Below, piece after piece: positions 8,552-14,137 of a stretch of 27,450 bases of DNA (within the stretch, counting starts at the first letter, position 1; each line of letters starts with the position of its first letter). The notes beneath the pieces were generated by a model. That model was not told the DNA's origin. It saw only the letters and a list, made by a program, of their open reading frames with translations, and did not search any database. Both the position numbers and the translations under genes were made by a program. The DNA lies in contig CAZOKE010000012.1 in assembly GCA_964580495.1 (NCBI GenBank), forward strand, positions 1 through 27,450. Direction: 5' to 3'. Source of the stretch: JAIFWV01 sp964580495 (GTDB lineage Bacteria; Patescibacteriota; Doudnabacteria; UBA920; O2-02-FULL-48-8).

Positions 8552-8626
8552 TTACATACATCTTATATACGTATCATTCGAATGAGTTTCACACCATTCG
8601 GATTGCTATACAGAAAGGATAAAAAA

Positions 8627-9211
8627 ATGAAATTTGAATTGCCAAAGCTTCCTTATGCTTATGACGCGCTTGAACCCTACATAGATGCCAAAACTATGGA
8701 AATCCACCATACCAAACATCACCAGGCATATATCGACAAGCTGAATGCCGCATTAGAAAAGTACCCTGATTTGCAAGGTCGCCCGGTAGAAGAACTGCTT
8801 ATGGACCTCAATAATCTTAAAATTGACGAGACTGACCGGACCGCGATCCGCAACCTAGGCGGCGGCCATGCCAACCACACCCTGTTCTGGAAATACCTTG
8901 ACCCCAGCAACCAAAAAGATGAATTGTTAAGCAAGGAAATTATTTCCACTTTTGGTTCGATTGAAGATTTCAAAAAACAGTTCGCTGATTCGGCCGGCAA
9001 AGTTTTTGGCTCGGGCTGGTGCTGGCTTGTGCGCAATAATCAAAATTCAAAATTAGAAATGCGAAATTTGCCGAACCAAGATTCGCCGTACATGATGGGT
9101 CTGGAGCCAATATTCGGTCTTGATGTCTGGGAACATGCGTATTATCTCAAATATCAGAATAAGCGGGCTGATTATATCGCAGCCTGGTGGAATGTTCTCA
9201 AATTGATTTAA
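8627..9211 (+). CDS. sodA: Superoxide dismutase, manganese type predicted
   Basis: 194 residues from ATG 8627. An upstream in-frame ATG at 8582 would add 15 residues unlike the family, and AAAGGA sits just before 8627, so the later start is chosen. The enzyme converts superoxide to oxygen and hydrogen peroxide. Metal ligands are visible as His27 (EIHHTKHH), His84 (GGHANHTLFW), Asp166 and His170 (GLDVWEHAYY). Gln151 in NQDSP sits where manganese enzymes carry their active-site glutamine, which points to Mn rather than Fe; this is family-based inference. Monocistronic, with its own promoter and a terminator shared with the convergent rplS. It suggests exposure to oxygen. Confidence 0.95.
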   Translation: MKFELPKLPYAYDALEPYIDAKTMEIHHTKHHQAYIDKLNAALEKYPDLQGRPVEELLMDLNNLKIDETDRTAIRNLGGGHANHTLFWKYLDPSNQKDELLSKEIISTFGSIEDFKKQFADSAGKVFGSGWCWLVRNNQNSKLEMRNLPNQDSPYMMGLEPIFGLDVWEHAYYLKYQNKRADYIAAWWNVLKLI

Positions 9212-9238
9212 TCGAATTACTTAATTAAATAAGTAATT

Positions 9239-9267
9239 AAAAAAACCGCCCAAGGGCGGCTTTTTTT
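9239..9267. terminator. Bidirectional terminator between sodA and rplS
   Basis: CCGCCC-AA-GGGCGG is flanked by A-runs on the left and T-runs on the right, so it can end both the plus-strand sodA and the minus-strand rplS transcripts. A second AT-rich stem (TTACTTA/TAAGTAA) precedes it. Confidence 0.85.
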
Positions 9268-9607
9268 ATTCTCTAACTTTAACTTCTTTGTTGGTTGCTC
9301 GTGAGTAGTAAATCTTTGCCTTGCGAGCTGGTGTGGCTTTTATCACTTCAATTTTTTCTATATTCGGGGAATGAACTGGAAAGATTCTCTCCACTCCAAC
9401 TCCGGATGATATTTTCCTGACAGTAACAGTCCCGTTGATAGCCTTGCCGCCCTTGGTCCCAATCACTTGCCCTTCAAACACCTGAATGCGCTCTTTTTCT
9501 TTGCCGTCTGGAGAGACGTCTTTAATCCTTTGGTGGACGCGGACAGTGTAACCGGCTTTGAGCACTGGGACTTGTTTGAGTTGTTCTGGTTTAATCGAAT
9601 TGATCAT
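9266..9607 (-). CDS. rplS: Large-subunit ribosomal protein bL19
   Basis: 113 residues, matching bL19 length. Recognisable blocks are RVHQRIKDV, ERIQVFEGQVIGTKG, TVRKISSGVGVERIFPVHSP and the basic end KIYYSRATNKEVKVRE. It lies at the 30S-50S interface. Its start overlaps the end of the rluD-like gene by 17 bases, implying translational coupling. In many bacteria rplS directly follows trmD; here a DGR and rluD separate the two. Confidence 0.96.
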   Translation of the reverse strand: MINSIKPEQLKQVPVLKAGYTVRVHQRIKDVSPDGKEKERIQVFEGQVIGTKGGKAINGTVTVRKISSGVGVERIFPVHSPNIEKIEVIKATPARKAKIYYSRATNKEVKVRE

Positions 9608-10499
9608 GGTTGATTCCTAATTTGGTGAGAACCGCCTGTAAATCTTCTGGCAAAGGACTGACTAACTCAATCCAGGTTCCATCCATTAATTTAAACTTGA
9701 GCCGGTAAGCATGGAGGAATTGCCTGGCAATTATCTGCTTATCGGAAGCTTTATAGGTGCCGCCATAAACGCCGTCGCCGACGAGCGGATGCCCTATCGC
9801 TTGCATATGCACTCGGATCTGGTGAGTGCGACCTGTATGCAATTTTACACGAATCAGGCTGAATTGTAAAGCCTCGTCATTGGCCATATTCCAATACTCA
9901 GTTAGAGCCTCTTTAGCCTTTCCGCCCGTGACGTATCTGTCTTTGACCGACATCTTTTGGCGATTCGGTACTTTTTCCAGTGGCAAGTCTATAATCCCGT
10001 GCCGCTTTTCCAATGCACCATGGACCAAAGCCAAATATTCCTTTTCGATATCTCGTTCCTGGAAAATATTTTTTAGGTAATCATACGCTTCCGGAGTTTT
10101 CGCTATCACTAATAATCCGGAAGTGTCCTCATCCAGTCGGTGAACAATGCCGGGACGGTGCGGCTGCCCCACATTTTTGATCTGCGGAAAATATGTTAAT
10201 AACGCGTTAGCCAACGTGTCTTCTGTATTTCCCGCTCCTGGATGAACTACCAACCCTGGCGGCTTGTCAATCACAGCTAAATCAGTATTTTCATAAACAA
10301 TTTTTAATTTGATGTCGGAAGGCCTCATATCTTCAGATTCAAATTCCGGCATGGTTATCTGGTCCGTTTCGGACACCTCGTAATCAGGTTCCAAAATTAA
10401 TTTGGAATTTACCAAGACTTTCCCTTCTCTAATTATCTTTTGGATTTTTGATCGGGAAACATCTCTATTTTTTTCAGCCAAAAATTTATCAAGTCTCAT
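9591..10499 (-). CDS. rluD: RluD-family 23S rRNA pseudouridine synthase
   Basis: 302 residues. An N-terminal S4 RNA-binding domain (about 1-50, MRLDKFLAEKNRDVSRSKIQ) precedes the RluA-family catalytic domain with the signature HRLDEDTSGLLVIAKT; Asp125 is the expected catalytic aspartate. The family isomerises uridines in 23S rRNA (helix 69 for RluD); exact sites here are inferred. Its start lies inside the last 11 bases of the reverse transcriptase gene, and its end overlaps rplS. The overlap suggests it is read from the same transcript as the DGR. Confidence 0.92.
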   Translation of the reverse strand: MRLDKFLAEKNRDVSRSKIQKIIREGKVLVNSKLILEPDYEVSETDQITMPEFESEDMRPSDIKLKIVYENTDLAVIDKPPGLVVHPGAGNTEDTLANALLTYFPQIKNVGQPHRPGIVHRLDEDTSGLLVIAKTPEAYDYLKNIFQERDIEKEYLALVHGALEKRHGIIDLPLEKVPNRQKMSVKDRYVTGGKAKEALTEYWNMANDEALQFSLIRVKLHTGRTHQIRVHMQAIGHPLVGDGVYGGTYKASDKQIIARQFLHAYRLKFKLMDGTWIELVSPLPEDLQAVLTKLGINHDQFD

Positions 10500-11448
10500 A
10501 ATGTAACTTCTGCTTTAGTTTAAATGTATTTCCGTGCTTTAGCAAACCGAGATAAGATTGCAAATTTTTCCGATTTAATCTCTTTACCAGTCTCCACTTA
10601 GTCGAAGTCCTAAGCACACGATGTTTAGGAAAATTCACCCAGCCTAAAAAATCGATACCAGAAGCGAACGTCTTGAGAATAATTTTGTCTGGATGTACTT
10701 TTAATTTAAGCTCATTCTCCAAAAATTCTTGAATAGTTATCAGATAATTCATCAGCCCTAACCTATTTTGGCTCAAGATAACAAAATCGTCAGCATAACG
10801 AATGTAATATCTGGCTTTGAGCATATGCTTCACGAAATGGTCAAATTTGTTCATATAAATATTCACGAACAGCTGGGAAGTCAAATTCCCCAACGGTAAT
10901 CCGGGTTTGAAACTAATAATGATTTGCTTGAGTAACCATAAAATATCTTTATCTGGAATGTATTCATTCAACATGTCGATTAAAACCTCATGGTCTATGC
11001 TGGCAAAAAATTTCTTGATGTCTAATTTTAAAACCCAAACTGTTTTAGTGTCATTATTACTCGCCTTCCAATACGTCGTTTGCAATCTATTTAATGCTCT
11101 AAGTGTGCCTTTGTTGAGTCGGCAAGAAAACGAATCAGCAATAAACATCCTGTCAAAAAATGGATACAATATTCGGTAAATTGCATGATGCAGCAAGCGG
11201 TCACGGACTGATGCTTTGCTGATCTGCCGAGGTTTGGGATCGGAGATTTTAAATTTAAAATATCCTCCATGCTTGTAAGTTTTGTTTACAAGTTCATCGT
11301 GAAGCTCTAAAATATTATCAATTAAGTTCGCTGCGAATGCTTGGACATCTGGTTTGTTTCTTTTGCCAGGCAAAAACTCACGCCAAGCTTGCAGTAAGTT
11401 TTCGACAGAAATAATATCCTCAAATTTATGAGCCAATTGAGCTTTCAT
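10489..11448 (-). CDS. DGR reverse transcriptase
   Basis: 319 residues from ATG 11448 (MKAQLAHKFED...). The frame stays open 52 codons further, but that stretch is the antisense of the avd-like gene and resembles no reverse transcriptase. Motifs seen: N-terminal RT0/1 region (KTYKHGGYFKF, RDRLLHHAIYRIL), Asp143 in VLKLDIKKFFASIDH, GLPLGNLTSQLF (183-194, the DGR-type variant of the QGxxxSP motif), the YADD catalytic box with Asp220-Asp221, and DFLGW near the end. There is no maturase or endonuclease domain, as expected for DGR enzymes. It copies template RNA with errors at adenines. Its final 11 bases overlap the rluD start. Confidence 0.95.
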   Translation of the reverse strand: MKAQLAHKFEDIISVENLLQAWREFLPGKRNKPDVQAFAANLIDNILELHDELVNKTYKHGGYFKFKISDPKPRQISKASVRDRLLHHAIYRILYPFFDRMFIADSFSCRLNKGTLRALNRLQTTYWKASNNDTKTVWVLKLDIKKFFASIDHEVLIDMLNEYIPDKDILWLLKQIIISFKPGLPLGNLTSQLFVNIYMNKFDHFVKHMLKARYYIRYADDFVILSQNRLGLMNYLITIQEFLENELKLKVHPDKIILKTFASGIDFLGWVNFPKHRVLRTSTKWRLVKRLNRKNLQSYLGLLKHGNTFKLKQKLHYET

Positions 11449-11843
11449 ACACCAAGTATACCCCCCCCCCGACTTCGTCGGGACTACCCGTTTTAGCCAA
11501 ATTTGCAGACGCATACAAGCTTTGGCATACATGTTTAAGAAAATTCGACCACACGGTTCGATATACGCTCGGATCAAAAATAGACAATTTATTTTTGGAA
11601 ACAATTGAATTTATTTTTCTCACGAGATTTTCAACAAAAAATCAGAAAAAATTATATTTAGATAAAGCTATTCTTAAATTTGACCTGCTTAAATTATTTA
11701 TACAAATCTCTTGGGAACTTAAGCTTATTGACCATAAAAAATTCTCTCTCATCTCCAAACCATTATCAGAATCTGGAAAAATGCTTGGTGGCTGGATGAA
11801 ACAAATACAAAAAGAAAACCCAGCATTTGCTGGGACAAGGTAA
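11428..11843 (+). CDS. avd: Avd-like DGR accessory protein, on the strand opposite to the DGR, start region disrupted
   Basis: The plus-strand frame ending at the TAA at 11841-11843 encodes a typical Avd four-helix protein: LPVLAKFADAYKLW, VRYTLGSKID, LDKAILKFDLLKLFIQ and the C-terminal GKMLGGWMKQ. Avd forms a pentameric barrel that binds the reverse transcriptase and template RNA. That frame is open from 11415 but has no ATG or GTG before the domain; the only listed-type start is TTG 11595, which would delete the first helices. An ATG at 11428 lies in another frame and joins the Avd frame only if the C10 run at 11461-11470 were 8 or 11 long; then the protein has about 138 residues, near the usual 125-130. 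Its 5' end overlaps the reverse transcriptase start head to head. Homology is strong; whether the gene is intact is uncertain. Confidence 0.75.
11461..11482. repeat. C10 homopolymer joined to a dispersed palindrome at the avd/RT 5' ends
   Basis: Ten consecutive C's (11461-11470) run into CCCGAC-TTC-GTCGGG (11468-11482), a perfect 6-bp hairpin. Almost the same palindrome occurs at 18706-18723. On the minus strand the G-run lies about 12 bases before the reverse transcriptase ATG. Confidence 0.75.
11819..11834. repeat. Hairpin just downstream of the template repeat
   Basis: CCCAGC-ATTT-GCTGGG, a perfect 6-bp stem, lies 12 bases past the template repeat on the template-RNA strand and inside the last codons of avd on the other strand. 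It may bound the template RNA or help end avd transcription. Confidence 0.5.
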
Positions 11844-11845
11844 TC

Positions 11846-11954
11846 ACTTTCTGAATACCAGGAACCGATAGTTCTCGTTCCAGTTGCCACCCGAATCGTT
11901 GCCGTTAACGTTGAGCTTACGGTTGCCGGCGTTCTCGTTGAGGATCAGATAGAA
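11846..11954 (-). repeat. DGR template repeat (TR)
   Basis: 109 bases matching the 3' end of the target gene at an offset of 347. Of 109 aligned positions 94 are identical; the other 15 are all adenines on the minus strand. Read in the target's frame the TR is rich in AAC codons (asparagine) at the variable sites, the usual DGR design, because changing the adenines of AAC cannot make a stop codon. Two further adenines at 11955-11956 also differ and may belong to the repeat. The unmutated 3' block (11851-11868) is the probable priming-homology region. Confidence 0.95.
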
Positions 11955-11956
11955 TT

Positions 11957-12047
11957 GTACGAAAAACCATCTGCGCCACTGCCCATTGAATAACTCTTTG
12001 GGTTGTATTTTTATTTGAGGTTTTTAAAACCCGCCAGTTTTTCGTAC
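11957..12047 (-). repeat. 11-bp inverted repeat bounding the template RNA leader
   Basis: GTACGAAAAAC at 11957-11967 and its exact complement GTTTTTCGTAC at 12037-12047 are separated by 69 bases. One arm abuts the template repeat. In the transcript the arms would pair, presenting a closed stem directly 5' of the TR. A smaller GGGTT/AACCC stem (12000-12032) could form inside. Confidence 0.6.
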
Positions 12048-12133
12048 CAAGTAATTTTTTCTTGTTTTTTCACGGCTTGAGAGCAGTGCGCCCAAGCTTC
12101 TCATGATGTAGATATTTTAGGCAAAAAGGGAAA

Positions 12134-12159
12134 GGTGTGCAACTTTGTAGTCACACACC
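12134..12159 (-). terminator. Hairpin downstream of the target gene, possible terminator
   Basis: GGTGTG and CACACC form a 6-bp stem with a 14-base loop, followed on the minus strand by a T-rich tract (TTTCCCTTTTT). It lies 32 bases past the target stop. It could partly end the target mRNA while letting some transcripts continue into the template. Confidence 0.45.
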
Positions 12160-12163
12160 CCAA

Positions 12164-12176
12164 GGACCAAGGGTCC
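12164..12176. promoter_or_regulatory. Small hairpin downstream of the variable repeat
   Basis: GGACC-AAG-GGTCC, a 5-bp perfect stem, lies 16 bases beyond the variable repeat. In the Bordetella phage DGR a short hairpin/cruciform just after the variable repeat raises retrohoming efficiency; this is a candidate equivalent by position only. Confidence 0.4.
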
Positions 12177-12190
12177 AATGACCAAAAATC

Positions 12191-12778
12191 CTACTTGCTG
12201 AATACCAGGAACCGACAGTCCTCGTCCCAGCCGCCACCCGAACCGTTGCCGCGAACGCTGAGCTCACGGCCGCCGGCGCTCTCGCTGAGGATCAGATAGA
12301 AGAACCTGCCTGCCTCGTCCTGCCAGACCGTGACCAGTGGGTACTTGCGTTGCTCGTCAGGGTGGCTGATCGCGAAGTGGAGAGCGGTTATCGGATCCAC
12401 CAGGTTCGGCAACTCCTTCACAAGCTCACGATTCGTGATCACCCGATTGAGGTGAACTGCCTGGATATGAGCAGTCGACTGACCCTTGCCTCGGTTAGGG
12501 ATGTCGGCGTAAACGAACTTGTAGTCGAATGCCGCTTCTTCGATCAGCTGGGCTGCAGTCTTGGTGTAGTCCACCAGGAAGGTGAACACACCCGAGATTT
12601 GCAAAGCAATCGTTGCTAACAGCTTACCGAACTCCTTGGAGAGTCGGCCACTGTCGCGGATCGCCTGGAGCTGATCGTCGTTGAGGCCGGAGCGGCGGAT
12701 GACCGCTTTCATCTGATCGAGCAACCCAGCGATCTTCGATTCGGACTGCTGAACGGACGGGGCAATGGGCTTAGCCAT
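12191..12778 (-). CDS. DGR target (variable) protein
   Basis: 195 residues from ATG 12778, preceded by AGGAGG at 8-base spacing. No signal peptide or clear membrane helix, so probably cytoplasmic. The N-terminal part (about 1-90) is helical; the central part contains YADIPNRGKGQ, HIQAVHLNRVI and HPDEQRKYPLVTVWQDEAGRF, which resembles a recurrent family of Patescibacteria hypothetical proteins with hypervariable C-termini, from memory. The last 35 or so residues are encoded by the variable repeat; the end, GGGWDEDCRFLVFSK, has the W...RF pattern typical of C-type-lectin-like DGR folds. Twelve residues differ from what the template encodes, mostly Asn to Ser, Gly or Asp. The gene is visibly more G+C-rich than its neighbours. 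Confidence 0.9.
   Translation of the reverse strand: MAKPIAPSVQQSESKIAGLLDQMKAVIRRSGLNDDQLQAIRDSGRLSKEFGKLLATIALQISGVFTFLVDYTKTAAQLIEEAAFDYKFVYADIPNRGKGQSTAHIQAVHLNRVITNRELVKELPNLVDPITALHFAISHPDEQRKYPLVTVWQDEAGRFFYLILSESAGGRELSVRGNGSGGGWDEDCRFLVFSK
12193..12301 (-). repeat. DGR variable repeat (VR)
   Basis: Aligns base for base with the template repeat; 15 substitutions, 13 A-to-G and 2 A-to-C on the coding strand. It covers the end of the target gene including most of the stop codon (TAG here, TGA in the template). Unchanged anchors are found at both ends. Confidence 0.95.
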
Positions 12779-12796
12779 CGGCGCATCCTCCTTATC

Positions 12797-12857
12797 CTAT
12801 CGCGGGATTGCGATAGTTAGCCTCAGCCTTCGCCGGCCGGCGAATGGCTGATTGAGG
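12797..12857 (-). promoter_or_regulatory. Strongly structured 5' leader of the target mRNA
   Basis: Two adjacent hairpins: CTATCGC-GGGATT-GCGATAG (12797-12816, 7 bp) and a larger one at 12821-12857 centred on the perfect 16-base palindrome TTCGCCGGCCGGCGAA (12829-12844), with CCTCA/TGAGG closing arms. They lie between promoter and Shine-Dalgarno, so they may control translation or RNA stability. Confidence 0.6.
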
Positions 12858-12906
12858 CCAAAGCCTTGAATTCTATAAAAATCCAAAGCATTAGCTTCAA
12901 CGTATA

Positions 12907-12935
12907 ACTATACTCTTTTTTTGCTATTTTGTCAA
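12907..12935 (-). promoter_or_regulatory. Promoter of the DGR target gene
   Basis: Minus-strand TTGACA (12930-12935) and TATAGT (12907-12912) with 17-base spacing, overlapping nothing but the trmD 3' side. It is the likely start of the DGR transcript. Confidence 0.75.
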
Positions 12936-12940
12936 GACTA

Positions 12941-13216
12941 CTATTTAAGCAAATCAGGCCTACGTTTCTTGGTTTTTTTCAAAGCCTCCCCTTTTCGCCA
13001 TTCGGCAACTTTGGCATGATGTCCGGTTAGCAACACAGAAGGTACTTTCATTTTTTTGTAAACCTCCGGCCTAGTATACTGCGGGTATTCCAGGGTGTTT
13101 TCTGAAAAACTTTCTTCAGTAAGTGATGCTTCTTTGCCGACCACTCCTGGAATTAACCGGGCAACTGAATCTACAATAGCCATGGCGGGGATTTCTCCTC
13201 CGGTGAGCACGAAGTC
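12941..13216 (-). pseudogene. trmD: TrmD C-terminal part, separated by an in-frame UGA
   Basis: Continues the TrmD frame directly after the TGA at 13217-13219: DFVLTGGEIPAMAIVDSVAR, then GVVGKEAS, YTRPEVYKKMKVPSVLLTGHHAKVAEWR and RRPDLLK. The LTGGE...DSVAR segment forms part of the trefoil-knot SAM site; the GHHAKVAEWR helix belongs to the linker to the tRNA-binding domain. A GTG at 13210 could serve as a restart, but there is no clear Shine-Dalgarno. The two parts together give about 226 residues, a normal if short TrmD. The gene ends in the sequence that also carries the DGR promoter. Confidence 0.85.
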
Positions 13217-13621
13217 TCACAGGGTTACTTCCATATCATCCATGTTGCTTATTCGCTCGTCGAACCCCTCGAATCTCCCACAAATCAAAACCATAGTCTT
13301 ATATTTTTTCGAAAATTCCAGAGCTAATTTTTGGTTAAAGGTTTTCCCAGAAGGAGTCAATAAAATGATTGCTTGGGCTTTTTTGCCTTTTTTAATTTTC
13401 AAACTTTTCAAAGCTCTATCCAATACATCCACTCGCAACACCATTCCTGCCCCTCCCCCATAAGGCCTGGCGTCTACGGTCTTATGGACTCCCTCGCCCC
13501 AATCGCGCAAATTGTAAACATCTATTTCAATCAGTTCATGCGCCTGGGCACGCTTAAGCAAACTTACATTTAAGTAAGACTCAAATGCCTCTGGAAATAA
13601 TGTCAAAATTATAAATTTCAT
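13217..13621 (-). CDS. trmD: tRNA (guanine37-N1)-methyltransferase, N-terminal part ending at an in-frame UGA
   Basis: 134 residues: MKFIILTLFPEAFESYL, the VDARPYGGGAGMVLR loop and ICGRFEGFDERI, all TrmD landmarks. TrmD methylates G37 of tRNAs to prevent frameshifting and is normally essential. The frame meets TGA after MEVTL, where the family has Gly in the (I/L)GD(Y/F)VL(T/S)GGE block, so a single GGA-to-TGA change would explain it. The rest of the protein continues in the same frame. The start codon directly abuts the terminal repeat of the upstream cassette and has no recognisable Shine-Dalgarno. Real nonsense mutation, read-through or sequence error cannot be told apart here. Confidence 0.9.
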   Translation of the reverse strand: MKFIILTLFPEAFESYLNVSLLKRAQAHELIEIDVYNLRDWGEGVHKTVDARPYGGGAGMVLRVDVLDRALKSLKIKKGKKAQAIILLTPSGKTFNQKLALEFSKKYKTMVLICGRFEGFDERISNMDDMEVTL

Positions 13622-14097
13622 AAAGTATCGATGCGAATATACTAATTTACTAATGATACTAATGCTTAATGCTTAATGCTTAAAATATTTTTCCCGCACG
13701 TCAGTCTGTATACGAACAATTCTAATTGGCTTCAGATACCGGTTCTGAAAATTAACTAACAAGGCTAAATTTTTATTGGTTGATTGAAGATATCGTTGTG
13801 TTTGATGAAAATCCTGTCTTAGAATCAATCGTTTAGCTTTAAGTTCTAAAACAATTTTATCATCCACTATAAAATCTAAAATATTACCAACATCCTCAAT
13901 TCTTTGTTCACGTTTATAAGAAATCTTTGCTTGCTTTAATAATTGCTCGATTGCGTCTGCATATTGTCTTTCACGAGCAAAACGTCCCAAATTATTATGA
14001 ACTGTAAAACACAACCCGGTTAATTGATAAGATAATTCAGGATAGATTAACTTATTAGTATAATTAGTATTCATTCGTATATTAGTATCGATACTTT
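13622..14097 (-). mobile_element. 476-bp cassette with inverted terminal repeats around a GxxExxY gene
   Basis: The outer 11 bases AAAGTATCGAT (13622-13632) reappear inverted at 14087-14097, and similarity continues inward for about 45 bases through reiterated ATACTAAT-like units with few mismatches and one 2-base gap. The arms frame a single gene and even encode its first residues. The cassette sits exactly between the khpA terminator and the trmD ATG. No transposase is encoded. Confidence 0.65.
13673..14074 (-). CDS. GxxExxY family protein
   Basis: 133 residues. The signature G-x-x-x-E-x-x-Y region appears as NNLGRFARERQYADAIEQLL, followed by the PD-(D/E)XK-like core: GNILDFIVDDKIVLELKAKR, with Asp, Glu and Lys in nuclease-like order, and LALLVNFQ. 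The function of this family is unknown; a nuclease fold is a prediction. The first codons (MNTNYTN) are written by the ACTAAT repeat units of the cassette's terminal repeat. No Shine-Dalgarno is seen. It is A+T-rich compared with trmD and khpA, which fits acquisition. The gene breaks the khpA-trmD neighbourhood. Confidence 0.85.
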   Translation of the reverse strand: MNTNYTNKLIYPELSYQLTGLCFTVHNNLGRFARERQYADAIEQLLKQAKISYKREQRIEDVGNILDFIVDDKIVLELKAKRLILRQDFHQTQRYLQSTNKNLALLVNFQNRYLKPIRIVRIQTDVREKYFKH

Positions 14098-14104
14098 CTA
14101 AAGA

Positions 14105-14128
14105 AAACCCCGGTTTTCGCCGGGGTTT
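14105..14128 (-). terminator. Intrinsic terminator after khpA
   Basis: AAACCCCGG and CCGGGGTTT form a 9-bp stem with a 6-base loop, followed on the minus strand by TCTTT. It lies 10 bases past the khpA stop, so trmD needs another promoter. Confidence 0.8.
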
Positions 14129-14137
14129 ACATATGTA

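Larger units (their letters stand above)
8250..8626. other. Divergent regulatory region between rny and sodA
   Basis: 377 bases without a gene. It holds two divergent promoters (8478-8506 minus, 8523-8551 plus) only 16 bases apart, a hairpin in the rny leader at 8328-8348 (GCCCTT paired with AAGGGC), and a small palindrome CATTCGAATG at 8576-8585 in the sodA leader. The close promoter spacing suggests mutual influence. Confidence 0.6.
10489..12935 (-). mobile_element. Diversity-generating retroelement (DGR)
   Basis: All DGR parts are present: promoter (12907-12935), target gene (12191-12778) ending in the variable repeat, template repeat (11846-11954), reverse transcriptase (10489-11448), and an Avd-like gene on the opposite strand between template and reverse transcriptase. 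Template and variable repeats differ only at template adenines. DGRs copy the template RNA into cDNA with adenine-specific errors and write it into the variable repeat, keeping the template intact. It occupies the gap between trmD and rluD/rplS in an otherwise conserved ribosomal neighbourhood. No transposase or integrase is visible. Confidence 0.93.

Noticed and set aside
11449..11604. 52-codon N-terminal extension of the reverse transcriptase
   Set aside because: It is antisense to the Avd-like coding sequence, and DGR reverse transcriptases normally begin as at Met 11448.
11846..12301. TR/VR pair as a simple gene duplication or a CRISPR-like repeat
   Set aside because: The mismatches are confined to template adenines and a DGR-type reverse transcriptase is adjacent; no spacer-repeat array exists.
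13217..13219. Genome-wide reassignment of UGA to glycine (genetic code 25)
   Set aside because: UGA ends dedA, the reverse transcriptase and three genes of the accessory operon, two of them in ATGA/GTGA overlaps, and no other long gene here needs UGA as a sense codon.
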